DNA from: Cheilinus undulatus
Lineage: Eukaryota > Chordata > Actinopteri > Labriformes > Labridae
Direction: 5' to 3'
NCBI RefSeq assembly: GCF_018320785.1
Contig: NC_054877.1
Span: forward strand, 19,202,329-19,266,328
DNA: 64,000 bases
Below, in pieces: positions 48,901 through 63,463 of the stretch. Position 1 is the stretch's first letter. Each line of letters starts with the position of its first letter. The notes below the pieces were generated by a model. That model was not told the origin of the DNA. It ran no database searches and saw only the letters and a list, made by a program, of their open reading frames with translations. The translations under genes were made by a program, and so were the position numbers.

Positions 48901-51900
48901 TAGCCTCGTAACCCATCGGTTGGAGCTACGTTCCGTCCTCCAGAGGCTGCATAGCCGGTGTTCATTACCTAACCGGGAGTTTTGCCGCACCTTTGCAGGT
49001 AAGTATTATCACCTTCTCCCGGCTGGTATTGCTCTTGTTTACTGTCGTTGCCGTTAGCGTCTCCGCTGTAGCGGCTAACGTTGCTTGTGTTGACTTGCTA
49101 TTTTCAGGAGTCACCGACTTAGCTAAAGCTATTACTTCCAAACCTTTCGACCGACCGGTCTCGCTGTGGTGCTCCCGCCTGACAGCGACGACTGTGTATA
49201 AGGTCTGTGGACAGTAGCGGAGAGTGTTCTCGCTCCATAGCTACCGTCCAACTTCACTACCGCGATCTGGCTTCCTACGGCTTGTGACTGAGTGTGATTC
49301 GCTCTTGCTGCTTGCTAGACCTACGGTGCTAAGTCAGTGATTCCTGGTGGGTGTGTAGCCGAGTGTTTCCGCTCTTGCCCCACACTACCCCGATATTGGA
49401 GCTTCTTCTTACTGACTAATTAGCGACCGTAACTGAACGTTCGTGAAAACGGAAGCAGTCGAGCCGGGCTTGACAGCGACCATGTTCTCAGCTTGCAATG
49501 CCTGCATGACCCCTCTCAGTGCAGAGGATGGCCATGACACTTGTCCAACATGCCTTGGCGTTGAACATCTAAGGCAGGCGATGACAGACCAGGCCTGCAG
49601 TAATTGCCGCTGCATGCCGTTGGCAGAGAGGGCCGCTAGGCTAGCTAGGTATGAAAATAGCCTAAGCGGGACCCCCTCTTTGAGCTCCAAACGCAAACAC
49701 AAGTTGAGCTCCACTGTTGCTAAGAAGAAACAGAGACGTGAGGAGCCGCTGGCTCTCAAGGTGGACACACTGGCCTCTGAATTTGCCCAGATTAAGGCCC
49801 TTCTCCTTAATTTGCAACCTGAGGCCCCCCCTCCCGTTGCTACAGTTGCTAGCTCTGTTGCTCCAGCACCACCTCCTATGATCGGTGAGGGTGATAGCTT
49901 GTCTTCCCTATCCCCTGTTGCTATTCTGCAAGATGAAGATGTCCTTTCTATTGCAGCTTCAGGGAACTGCTTTAGTGATAAAGAGGGGGGAGAGCAGGAG
50001 GATTTGATGAGGGCGCCCTCACACTCTTCAGGAATGGACTCTCTTGAGTCAGATTCCATGAAAGATGTTGACACTGGGCTTTCAACAGTTAAAAAAGCCA
50101 TTCAGCTGGCTATCTCTCGGCTTGGCCTCGATGTTGCCCCTGTTGAGATGGCTCCGGCCAATGCCTTCTTCAAAAATACTCCGCAACAGTCTACCTTCCA
50201 AGTGCCTCATTCGGTACCATACATTGAGGAGCTTAAAAGATGCTGGCCTGACCCTAAGGCATTCCACCATTTGCCTAGTGACTGCAGGGTTTTGGCCGCT
50301 ATGAAGGATGCTGCCCAGTGTGGGCTAGACCAAATGCCTGCCATTGATGCATCTATTGCTTCTTTGATAGTCTCCCCAGATGAGGCCCTCCGACCAGATG
50401 CCCGCTGCCCGCGCCCACAGTGCAGGATCACTGATGACCTCCTCATCAAGTGCTATGATATAGCAGCTAGGATGGGGCGCATCGGTAACTCCTTATCTCA
50501 CCTTGTTCTGGCTCTGTCACAGACCCTTCAGACCACCGGAGCTGATGCCCCCACACAGAGCCTGAGTGATGCTTCACTTCAGGCTTTTGCTTTCATGACG
50601 AGAGAGCTTGGCAGACTTATGTCCACTTTGACTCTGGCCCGACGCCAAGTTTGGCTGGCCCAGTCCCCCTTATCAGAGGCATGCAGGAAGACCCTACGCA
50701 CACTACCGGTTGTTCCGGGACAGATGTTTGGGTCTGCAGCCCAAGAGGCCTTGGAGCGCAGTGCTCAAGTTAATAAGGTCAGACAGCAGTTTGCTGATCT
50801 ACGCCGGGCGCCCCTGCCTAAACCAAGGCATGCCAACAGTTATCGCCCTGTAGCCAGGACTCAGAGTCTTTTGGGGGCTGGACGCTCCTCCCCTCAACAG
50901 GGCCATGCTCATCGGACCCCTTCACAGCCTGCCTTTCGAGCACCAAGGGACAGGGGCCCCAAGCATGGGGCCTCTTCTGGCCGACTCCCTAAGCCGCAAA
51001 AAGGCTATGGGGGCCGAACCTGACTCCCAAGCCATGGGTGCCAGCCGCTTCTCCCCACAGCACCTCAGCTGCTGGAAGGCCTTTGTCTCAGACCCCTGGG
51101 TGTTAATGACTCTCTCCAGGGGATACAGTATTCAGTTCAGACGTCGGCCTCCAAAGTTCGATGGCATCAAGGTGACTGTTGTCAACCCTTTGAGGTCTCT
51201 GGTTCTAAGTCAGGAGATTGCGGCACTTTTAAGGAAAGGCGCCATCGAAACTGTACAAAGTTCTTGTCAGAAGAGGGGTTTCTATTCAGCTTATTTTCTA
51301 GTTCCGAAGAAAGATGGCGGGTTTCGCCCCATTCTCGACCTCAGGAAGCTGAACCAGTACATAAAGGTTCTGCGTTTTCATATGCTCCGCACAGCAGATG
51401 TTCTCCAGGCTGTGTCAGAGGGAGACTGGTTCACAAGTGTCGATTTGAAGGATGCTTATTTCCATGTGCCAGTGGCACCCAAGCACAGACAGTTCCTCCG
51501 CTTTGCATTCGAGGGAGAGGTTTACCAGTTTCGTGTGCTCCCATTCGGGCTTTCGCTTGCTCCTCGGATCTTCACAAGGGTCATTGCAGCTGCACTTGCC
51601 CCTTTGCAGGCCAAAGGCATGCGAATTCTTCCCTACTTAGACGATTGGCTGGTTTGCGCTCCAACACAGGAGCAGGTGCTTTGCAACACAGAAACCCTTC
51701 TGTCCCATGTGTTGGAACTGGGGTTCACGGTGAACTTTGCAAAGAGCTCTTTGATTCCCAGTCAGTGCATCACATTCATCGGCATCGCTCTCAACTCAGT
51801 GTCGATGAGGGCTTCACCCTCCCTCCAGAGGGTGAACGATATCCTCAGCCTTGTCTCTCGTTTTCAGAGGGGCAAGAGAATAACATACAGACTACTGCTC

Positions 51901-54746
51901 CAGTTACTAGGGAAAATGACAGCAGCAACAACGGTCATCCCTCTAGGCCTCCTCTCGTTGCGCCCTTTGCAAATCTGGGTCAACGGATTGGGTCTCGACC
52001 CCAAGAGACACCAAAACAGGACGGTGCTGGTATCAGGCCAGTGCCTTCGGGCCCTGGAGCCTTGGAGAGACAGAACTTATCTGTGCTGCGGTGTTCCCCT
52101 GGGCTCACTTCCGTCCCGCCGGGAGATAGTAGTGACGGATGCCTCCCTCTCAGGTTGGGGGGCTGTGTGGCACCACAGGACAGTCAGGGGGACTTGGAGC
52201 TCCCATCAGAGGCTCTGGCACATAAATGTGTTGGAACTGCGTGCAGTCCATCTAGCGCTCAGGCATTTTCTCCCCTTCTTGGAAGGCAAACATGTCTTAG
52301 TGCGTTCGGACAACACATCTACGGTTTACCATGTGAACCACCAGGGTGGCACCAGGTCCATCAAGTCCCTAAGGGAGGCACAGAGGCTACTGCTGTGGGC
52401 ATCACCCCACCTAGCGAGCCTCAGAGCTCTGCACCTGCCAGGAGTGCAGAACGAGGCAGCAGACATGCTCTCCCGCCAGAGGCCCCCACCAGGCGAATGG
52501 AGGCTGAATCCTTCAGTGGTTCAGATGATCTGGGAGAGGTACGGCAGAGTGGAGGTCGACTTATTTGCGTCAGAGGCTTCGACGCATTGCCCACTGTGGT
52601 TTTCCCTCTCGGAACAGACCAGTCCACTGGGACAGGATGCACTAGCGCATCCCTGGCCAGACTGCCTCCTGTATGCTTTTCCTCCTCTCCCCCTGCTCAT
52701 GCTGACACTTCACAGGATAGAAAGAAGCAACCATTCCGTGCTGCTGGTAGCCCCGTACTGGCCAGGGCGAGTCTGGTTTCCTGTTGTTTGTCGGCTTCTC
52801 AACGGAGTGCCCTGGCCTCTCCCACAGAGGCAGGATCTTCTGTCCCAGTTGGAGGCGCATTTGGCACCCTCAGCCGAAACGTCTTCAACTGCAGGTCTGG
52901 CCGCTGAAGGGCCTGGCTCCCTGCTGAGCTCCTGTGAGCAGGCGGTGGTCCAGACAGTACTAAATTCGAGAGCTCCCTCCACTAGGGAACTGTATTCCAA
53001 CAGATGGAAACTCTTTTCCAGTTGGTGTACAGATCAACATGAGGATCCAGTGTGTTGCTCTGTTCCTGTATTGCTCAGGTACCTGCAGTTGTTGTTGGAT
53101 AGAGGTCTCTCCGTCTCAACCATTAAGGTATATGTTGCTGCTATCTCAGCTCAGCATGTATTTGTGGATGGTCGTAGCGTGGGTTCACATCCTCTAGTGA
53201 GTCGCTTCTTGAAGGGCGCGCTGCGGTTGCGGCCTCCCTTTGCCACGCGGGTACCTTCCTGGGATTTGCCTGTTGTCTTAGAGTCCCTTTGCTCCTCACC
53301 ATTTGAGCCACTGGATCAGGCTGAACTCAGATGGTTATCTGGTAAGACCGCTTTTTTACTCGCTATGGCCTCTGCTAAGCGTGTCAGTGACCTTCACGCC
53401 CTCTCTATTTCCAGTGACTGTTTACATTGGCATTCTGATGGCTCGGGGGTTGCCATGTGGCCCAACCCCTCATTTCTCCCTAAGAGGCTTTCTGCCTTTC
53501 ATGTCAATAGGCCTATCAACTTGGCAGCTTTCACCCCACCGTCTGGGGTGGAGGAACTGTCCCACGGTGCTGGCCTCCTCTGTCCAGTCCGGGCCTTGAG
53601 ACAGTACATTCAGGTTTCTGCAGAGTTTCGTAAAACTGATGCACTGTTTGTCTGTCATGGTGGTTCCAGGAAGGGACAAGCCTTGTCTAAACAGAGGCTC
53701 TCTAACTGGATTGTAGATACCATCTCCATGGCGTACAGTCTGAGAGGCCTCCAGGTCCCTTCTGTGAAATGTCATTCAACCAGGAGCGTGTCTACATCTT
53801 GGGCTGCCTTGAAGGGCGTTCCGCTCAATGACATATGTGCTGCAGCTGCTTGGGCATCATCCTGCACCTTCGCTCGGTTCTATCGGGTCAATGTGGCAGC
53901 CCCTTATCCTGTGGCAACAGCAGTCCTGTCTGCTTCTTCAGTTCTTTGCTAAGCAAGGTGAGTGTGTATCCTCGTGACCTTGTTGGTATGGGTCATCCAG
54001 GTATTGCATACCGTCTCTGGCGGTCAGGAAGAATGAAATAGAACGAGAGTTACAGCTGTAACTAAGGTTCTATGAATTCTGGATGACCGCCAGAGTTCTC
54101 TGTCACTCGGAATCTTGTCGAGAAGATTCTGTAGGAGTTGACTGCTGGGTGACAGGGCTTCTTATCAGATTGCTTTCGTCACCAGGTCACATGTGACTTT
54201 GTTGGTATTATGTCTCGACCTCTTGCGCGCCACAGCGCGATGATATCCAGGTATTGCATACCGTCTCTGGCGGTCATCCAGAATTCATAGAACCTTAGTT
54301 ACAGCTGTAACTCTCGTTTAGACTACATTACAGATGTCAGAGGCTTAGATTGTTTCTCCTTTTACCCTCCAGGTGGCGCCAAAGATCATTGATGAACAGA
54401 ATCTGACTGAGAGAGAAACCACAGTGGAGGTGAACATCCTGAACTCTCCCCCTCTGATCCTTTCTGTCCCTGGAGAGTTAGAGCTTCAGGACCCAGCCTT
54501 CATCCAGTATGTGGCCCAGGAGGCTTTGAACAAGTACAAGGAAATGGTCAGGTGAGTTCCTAAAATCTGGTTAGTATCTTCTATTTCAGTAAAAAAATCT
54601 CTCAAAATGGCATAGATGTTTTTAAACACTGTTTTTTTTCTTTAAGTATGCCCAAATTACCTTTTTTTTGCTTGCATTTCTACTTTCTAAAATCAGATTT
54701 TCAAACATAAACACAAGTCTTTCTTCACAGGTTTGAGGATGAGTGA
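42751..54746 (+). CDS. clul1: clusterin-like protein 1 (clul1), complete, eight coding exons
   Basis: Secreted clusterin-family protein; mammalian CLUL1 is known as a retina (cone) enriched relative of the chaperone clusterin. Joined coding exons are 42751-42853, 45596-45744, 45829-45999, 46363-46804, 46920-47042, 47129-47343, 54373-54551 and 54731-54746, totalling 1398 bp (465 codons plus stop), close to the family length. All junctions are GT-AG and keep frame. The first exon gives a signal peptide (MKLLLRLAVLVGTLGVLHS). Exon 3 holds five cysteines and exon 5 into exon 6 another five, matching the ten cysteines that form the five disulfides of clusterins. The exon 2 motif DEEMKKALYGVKQMK resembles CLUL1 more than clusterin. 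Clusterin itself is the alternative, but the colec12 and yes1 neighbours favour clul1. Intron 6 (7,029 bp) is mostly inserted transposon DNA; without the hAT and DIRS elements it would be about 0.6 kb. Confidence 0.88.
42893..42920 (+). repeat. poly(T) tract just inside clul1 intron 1
   Basis: About 28 consecutive T, 40 bases after the exon 1 donor; a likely length polymorphism. Confidence 0.85.
43262..43395. repeat. dispersed teleost repeat fragment
   Basis: GGGAGCAATTTAAGG, then TTTGCTCAAGGACACTATGG and a run ending CTCTGCCACTTAACCACAAG resemble a widespread fish repeat; another part of the same family is at 26676-26925. Family name not assigned. Confidence 0.5.
43760..45350. repeat. AT-rich degenerate tandem array (AAATTCC-type) in clul1 intron 1
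   Basis: About 1.6 kb made of variants of AAATTCC / CCAAAATTCCATGAAAATT spaced every 20-30 bases, with strand asymmetry (few G on the plus strand). It includes a pure (CAAA)n tract at 44160-44202. No coding potential. Confidence 0.75.
44160..44202 (+). repeat. (CAAA)n microsatellite
   Basis: About nine consecutive AAAC units in clul1 intron 1. Confidence 0.85.
45596..45744 (+). CDS. clul1: clul1 coding exon 2
   Basis: Encodes the amphipathic, charged N-terminal helix region (GEKLVDEEMKKALYGVKQMK, then a basic SSDKKK end). The acceptor is CTCCAAG; the first two bases complete a Gln codon split by intron 1. The donor GTCTGA is weak. Intron 2 is only 84 bp. Confidence 0.87.
45829..45999 (+). 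CDS. clul1: clul1 coding exon 3 (first cysteine cluster)
   Basis: 57 codons with five cysteines in the pattern EEQC, EECRPC, EDAC, STC, the N-terminal half of the clusterin disulfide core. The acceptor is GCCACTAG and the donor GTAGGA; both junctions are phase 0. Confidence 0.9.
46363..46804 (+). CDS. clul1: clul1 coding exon 4 (central region)
   Basis: The longest exon (442 bp) begins VENLFRRVSRRFG and carries helical, acidic sequence between the two cysteine clusters. It includes candidate N-glycosylation sites NRS and NNT. It ends EEEKKR and splits the next codon in phase 1 at a GTAGAG donor. Confidence 0.9.
46920..47042 (+). CDS. clul1: clul1 coding exon 5 (second cysteine cluster)
   Basis: Reads ERESFPRFLQNRKLC and continues with cysteines in SEC, SQC and EAC; a fifth (ECQG) follows at the start of exon 6. 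These pair with the exon 3 cysteines in clusterins. Acceptor TTCTGCAG, donor GTGAAA, phase 1 to phase 1. Because the length is a multiple of three, skipping it would keep frame but remove four cysteines. Confidence 0.9.
47129..47343 (+). CDS. clul1: clul1 coding exon 6
   Basis: Encodes ECQGVRELHVELDEVSQLL and a long helix ending APENIFRVSV. An NSS sequon is present. The donor is taken as GTAAGT at 47344, one codon after another possible GTAGTA donor; both keep frame. Intron 6 follows and holds the hAT and DIRS insertions. Confidence 0.88.
47563..47620 (-). mobile_element. tRNA-SINE tail fragment, split by the hAT element
   Basis: Resembles the 3' half of the SINE at 31377-31567 (TTTATT..GGC..CCTTTATTT and CAGTGGATAGAG). 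It continues after the hAT element at 48442-48480 (TTTGAAAATGAGGAGAGAGAG). Confidence 0.55.
47621..48441. mobile_element. hAT-type non-autonomous element with perfect 8-bp target duplication
   Basis: 821-bp element in clul1 intron 6. Ends are CAGGGGTGTCAAAC on the left and TTTGACACCCCTG on the right, an inverted pair. It is flanked by the identical 8-mer GGATAGAG at 47613-47620 and 48442-48449, the length typical of hAT insertion. No transposase. The interior (about 47860-48330) is a degenerate array of ATTTTGAC / AACTCATAATTTTGAC units. The flanks join to make a SINE tail, so it landed in an older SINE. Confidence 0.85.
48481..48545 (+). mobile_element. Tc1-like terminal fragment
   Basis: CAGACCCCCTTCACTTTTT followed by ATGTTGCAGCCTGATGCTGC is the left terminal sequence of the Tc1-like family also seen at 30363, 33938 and 61498. 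It is truncated by the sequence before the DIRS element. Confidence 0.6.
48701..48840 (+). repeat. DIRS left inverted terminal repeat
   Basis: Runs from TTCTATTTCATTC to CATCTTCTCG. It pairs inverted with 54119-54318 (shared blocks include GACCGCCAGAGAC, GCGCAAGAGGTCGAGACAT and CTGTCACCCAGCAGTC). Relative to the right repeat it lacks 34 bp between GAGAC and GCGCAAG. Confidence 0.9.
48841..49481 (+). promoter_or_regulatory. DIRS 5' leader between left ITR and gag
   Basis: About 640 bp without a long open frame before the gag ATG. It contains repeated gcTCCGTTCTCGCTC-like blocks (GTGTTCTCGCTC, GTGATTCGCTCTTGC, GTGTTTCCGCTCTTGC) at about 49225-49375. In DIRS elements the promoter lies in the left terminal region; no specific site is identifiable here. 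Confidence 0.4.
49482..51023 (+). CDS. DIRS gag-like ORF1 protein (513 aa)
   Basis: Putative nucleocapsid-type protein of the DIRS element. The first ATG in the open frame is at 49482 (upstream codons in this frame have no ATG). The N-terminus is rich in zinc-ligand residues: C5, C8, H18, C21, C24, H29, C39, C42 and C44, the Cys/His arrangement seen at the start of vertebrate DIRS ORF1 proteins. A basic stretch (SSKRKHKLSSTVAKKKQRR) follows, then a Pro/Ala-rich linker. The C-terminus is Arg/Gln-rich. It overlaps the pol ORF by about 119 bp in a different frame (pol is +1 relative to gag). Function in RNA binding is inferred from position and composition. Confidence 0.82.
   Translation: MFSACNACMTPLSAEDGHDTCPTCLGVEHLRQAMTDQACSNCRCMPLAERAARLARYENSLSGTPSLSSKRKHKLSSTVAKKKQRREEPLALKVDTLASEFAQIKALLLNLQPEAPPPVATVASSVAPAPPPMIGEGDSLSSLSPVAILQDEDVLSIAASGNCFSDKEGGEQEDLMRAPSHSSGMDSLESDSMKDVDTGLSTVKKAIQLAISRLGLDVAPVEMAPANAFFKNTPQQSTFQVPHSVPYIEELKRCWPDPKAFHHLPSDCRVLAAMKDAAQCGLDQMPAIDASIASLIVSPDEALRPDARCPRPQCRITDDLLIKCYDIAARMGRIGNSLSHLVLALSQTLQTTGADAPTQSLSDASLQAFAFMTRELGRLMSTLTLARRQVWLAQSPLSEACRKTLRTLPVVPGQMFGSAAQEALERSAQVNKVRQQFADLRRAPLPKPRHANSYRPVARTQSLLGAGRSSPQQGHAHRTPSQPAFRAPRDRGPKHGASSGRLPKPQKGYGGRT
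50905..53952 (+). CDS. DIRS pol: reverse transcriptase, RNase H, methyltransferase-like, tyrosine recombinase (1015 aa)
   Basis: Uninterrupted polyprotein. Reverse transcriptase spans roughly residues 95-300, with FLVPKKDGGFRPILDLRKLN, DLKDAYFHVPV and the catalytic box LPYLDDWLV (Y244-LDD). RNase H begins at VVTDASLSGWGAVW (Asp412), with ELRAVHLAL, VRSDNTSTVY and AADMLSRQ. Residues about 540-650 (EVDLFASEAS, CLLYAFPPLPLL, LLVAPYWPG) correspond to the segment usually annotated as Dam-like methyltransferase in DIRS; activity is unproven. The tyrosine recombinase occupies the C-terminal third, with all four catalytic residues visible: R826, H957-x-x-R960 and Y993 in FARFYRV. ATG 50905 is the first in frame; translation may instead depend on frameshifting or reinitiation from gag. 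It ends about 60 bp before the internal complementary region. Confidence 0.92.
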   Translation: MLIGPLHSLPFEHQGTGAPSMGPLLADSLSRKKAMGAEPDSQAMGASRFSPQHLSCWKAFVSDPWVLMTLSRGYSIQFRRRPPKFDGIKVTVVNPLRSLVLSQEIAALLRKGAIETVQSSCQKRGFYSAYFLVPKKDGGFRPILDLRKLNQYIKVLRFHMLRTADVLQAVSEGDWFTSVDLKDAYFHVPVAPKHRQFLRFAFEGEVYQFRVLPFGLSLAPRIFTRVIAAALAPLQAKGMRILPYLDDWLVCAPTQEQVLCNTETLLSHVLELGFTVNFAKSSLIPSQCITFIGIALNSVSMRASPSLQRVNDILSLVSRFQRGKRITYRLLLQLLGKMTAATTVIPLGLLSLRPLQIWVNGLGLDPKRHQNRTVLVSGQCLRALEPWRDRTYLCCGVPLGSLPSRREIVVTDASLSGWGAVWHHRTVRGTWSSHQRLWHINVLELRAVHLALRHFLPFLEGKHVLVRSDNTSTVYHVNHQGGTRSIKSLREAQRLLLWASPHLASLRALHLPGVQNEAADMLSRQRPPPGEWRLNPSVVQMIWERYGRVEVDLFASEASTHCPLWFSLSEQTSPLGQDALAHPWPDCLLYAFPPLPLLMLTLHRIERSNHSVLLVAPYWPGRVWFPVVCRLLNGVPWPLPQRQDLLSQLEAHLAPSAETSSTAGLAAEGPGSLLSSCEQAVVQTVLNSRAPSTRELYSNRWKLFSSWCTDQHEDPVCCSVPVLLRYLQLLLDRGLSVSTIKVYVAAISAQHVFVDGRSVGSHPLVSRFLKGALRLRPPFATRVPSWDLPVVLESLCSSPFEPLDQAELRWLSGKTAFLLAMASAKRVSDLHALSISSDCLHWHSDGSGVAMWPNPSFLPKRLSAFHVNRPINLAAFTPPSGVEELSHGAGLLCPVRALRQYIQVSAEFRKTDALFVCHGGSRKGQALSKQRLSNWIVDTISMAYSLRGLQVPSVKCHSTRSVSTSWAALKGVPLNDICAAAAWASSCTFARFYRVNVAAPYPVATAVLSASSVLC
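54013..54095 (+). repeat. DIRS internal complementary region (circle-junction template)
   Basis: 54013-54043 is the reverse complement of the left end and 54042-54095 that of the right end, meeting at GAATGAAATAGAACGAGAG. In DIRS models this region templates completion and circularisation of the cDNA. It begins about 60 bases after the pol stop. Confidence 0.88.
54119..54318 (+). repeat. DIRS right inverted terminal repeat
   Basis: Starts CGAGAAGATTCTG and ends TGTAACTCTCGTT. It is longer than the left repeat: it keeps a segment (about 54205-54265) including CAGCGCGATGATATCCAGG and GCATACC that the left copy has lost. The outer 50 bases contain the near-palindrome GTTACAGCTGTAAC. Confidence 0.9.
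54373..54551 (+). CDS. clul1: clul1 coding exon 7
   Basis: Starts VAPKIIDEQNLTERETTVEV and includes SPPLILSVPGELELQDPAF, the C-terminal beta-rich stretch of clusterins. The acceptor is TACCCTCCAG, only 54 bp beyond the right end of the DIRS element, so this insertion sits very close to the splice acceptor. Confidence 0.9.
54731..54746 (+). CDS. clul1: clul1 terminal coding exon 8
   Basis: Only 16 coding bases: the split Arg codon then FEDE and TGA. Acceptor TTCTTCACAG follows a pyrimidine-rich tract. The 3' UTR continues to an AATAAA at 54789-54794. Confidence 0.82.
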
Positions 54747-54788
54747 CCCTACAGTTTCATCAGAGCTTCTTCCAGCACTTTCTTTGTG

Positions 54789-54794
54789 AATAAA
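54789..54794 (+). terminator. clul1: clul1 poly(A) signal
   Basis: First AATAAA after the stop codon, 43 bases downstream. Further hexamers at 54850, 54992 and 55000 could serve as alternatives. Confidence 0.6.
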
Positions 54795-55089
54795 ACTAGA
54801 TTGTGTTCCTGTTGAGTAGCATAATCTCACTAAAATGTAAATACATTGAAATAAACCCATATCACTCAGGGTGTTTGAATGTAAAATGAGGAAAATATGC
54901 AGCATACTTCGTGGCTAATGTTGTACATACATAAAACAAAGCACAAGAAACTGTTTATGATGCATTTGTTCTTCAAGAGAAGTCTTGCATGAATAAATGA
55001 ATAAAATGATGTGTAAAACTTTCGCAGGGCTCCTTTGTGGCTGACTTTTCAAAAACAAAAACGCTAAAGGCAAAGCTTTAATTAAAACT

Positions 55090-55095
55090 TTTATT
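55090..55095 (-). terminator. yes1: yes1 poly(A) signal (candidate)
   Basis: AATAAA on the minus strand about 1.46 kb beyond the yes1 stop codon. It faces the clul1 signal about 300 bp away, so the two transcripts converge. Which signal is used is inferred. Confidence 0.4.
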
Positions 55096-56559
55096 TTTCT
55101 GTACAAAATCATATTAGTTACCACATTTCAGAAAGTTCAATATTAGCCCCTGACAAGTCCAAATGTTTAAGAACAGTCATGTAAAGTTCTCATGAGAAAG
55201 GAAATTAAAGTTCACATTTTTGTCCCATTGTTAAGCTTACTGAACGACAACCTCTTCATCTTAAAAATTTAGTACTGCTGCACAAGCTGTAGACGTACCT
55301 CTAAGAACTGGTTTTAGGATTTTTCTTTTACACTGGTAAAATCTCACTGCTGTGAGTGCAACGTGTTTGTTTTGTCTGTTCTCTTTACCTTGCTGCACAT
55401 GTAACCCATTTAAAAAAGGAGACCGTAATTAAATGTTGAAATAATGGCAGCTAGACATTGGAAAACGCTATTTGAGATTTTCCAATTTGCATAGTCACAG
55501 AAATGAAAGGGACTGATTTACTGTTGTTGGCTTTGGATGATGCTTTATCTCAAGAAGACACAGAACTGAGGACACTGAAGGCATTGTTGGGTTTTTACTG
55601 AAAGGAGGGGAAAAATACCACAGACGTTTGCAAAAAAGGGAAAGGAAATATGTAAGTGTTTTACAGCAATCAGAATGGTGCACCAAATTAAAGAATATGC
55701 TTATTTTTAACAGAAATCTGACTTAAGTTTCACAGCTGAAATGTCATTTTTAAAACATTTAAACAACAGAAAAATGTTTTTTATATATCAAAATAACCTC
55801 TTTGTGATTTCAAGTCCCTGTTTAAATAAAAAAAGCTGAGTAAACTGACATGACTTGCCATTCAAGTGACATAAAGAATCATACAAATCACTCCTCTTTC
55901 ATCCACCTGATCAAACCTGCTAAAATAACATCTGTCTGCACATACTGTATGTACATCTCTGGAAATTTCTGTACATTCTTGCAACCATAAAGTCTGCTCT
56001 TTTCCTCTCCCTCCCCCTTATACCATCAAAGCTCAACAGTCACAGCACATACTTGACGATTCAACCACTCATGGGTGGCTTAAAAACATACTCATCAACC
56101 TACAAATAAACTCATGTACATGAAGATTCTTACTCTCAATATCAAAAAATTTTGTGAAATAAATTTTTAAAAAATCAGAGGGGGACATTTATCATCTAAA
56201 AAGTAAAAAAAATACATCTAAAATTAGCCGCTGATTTGAAGTAAAGGGAAAATAACCCTTGCTTTTTGATCACAGTGTTGTGGCCAGTCAATGTGGATTA
56301 TTCCCAGAGTTTAACGTACCAGCATCAATCTGAAAAAATGAACGCTTCCTCAAACGTTTGGTCCATCTGTAAAAAAAGAGGTAAATCTCTACCTCCCAAC
56401 ATTTTTCTCCTTATATTTGTGGATGTACCAGCGTGGTTGTGGACTAGTTTGTAGCTTTCTCTCTTTGCAGCCTCATCAAGGCTTCTCCCCTTTGAAGATC
56501 TCCATTTTCCCAAGTTTTGATCTGAAAGATGCCAGAGTTTAAAGCAAAACAGGCCCACA
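55096..56559 (-). other. yes1: yes1 3' untranslated region (predicted)
   Basis: AT-rich sequence between the yes1 stop and the candidate poly(A) signal. It contains no open frame of note and no recognisable transposon. The extent is inferred from the hexamer only. Confidence 0.45.

Positions 56560-63463
<6,904 letters not shown>

Larger units (their letters stand above)
48701..54318 (+). mobile_element. DIRS-type tyrosine-recombinase retrotransposon, near complete, in clul1 intron 6
   Basis: 5,618-bp element in the same orientation as clul1. It has inverted terminal repeats (left 48701-48840, right 54119-54318), a gag-like ORF (49482-51023) and a long pol ORF (50905-53952) with reverse transcriptase, RNase H and tyrosine recombinase. 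An internal complementary region at 54013-54095 holds the complement of both element ends fused together, as in DIRS elements that replicate through a circle. No LTR, protease or DDE integrase is present and no target duplication is seen. Ends were set by aligning the flanks to the internal region; the outermost TT is shared by both ends. Both ORFs are open over their whole length, which suggests a recent insertion. Confidence 0.93.

Noticed and set aside
48701..54318. Endogenous retrovirus or LTR retrotransposon
   Set aside because: Terminal repeats are inverted, no protease or DDE integrase is present, and the C-terminus of pol is a tyrosine recombinase, so it is a DIRS element.
42751..54746. 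Clusterin (clu) in place of clul1
   Set aside because: The neighbours colec12 and yes1 match the CLUL1 locus, and exon 2 and exon 7 residues are closer to CLUL1.
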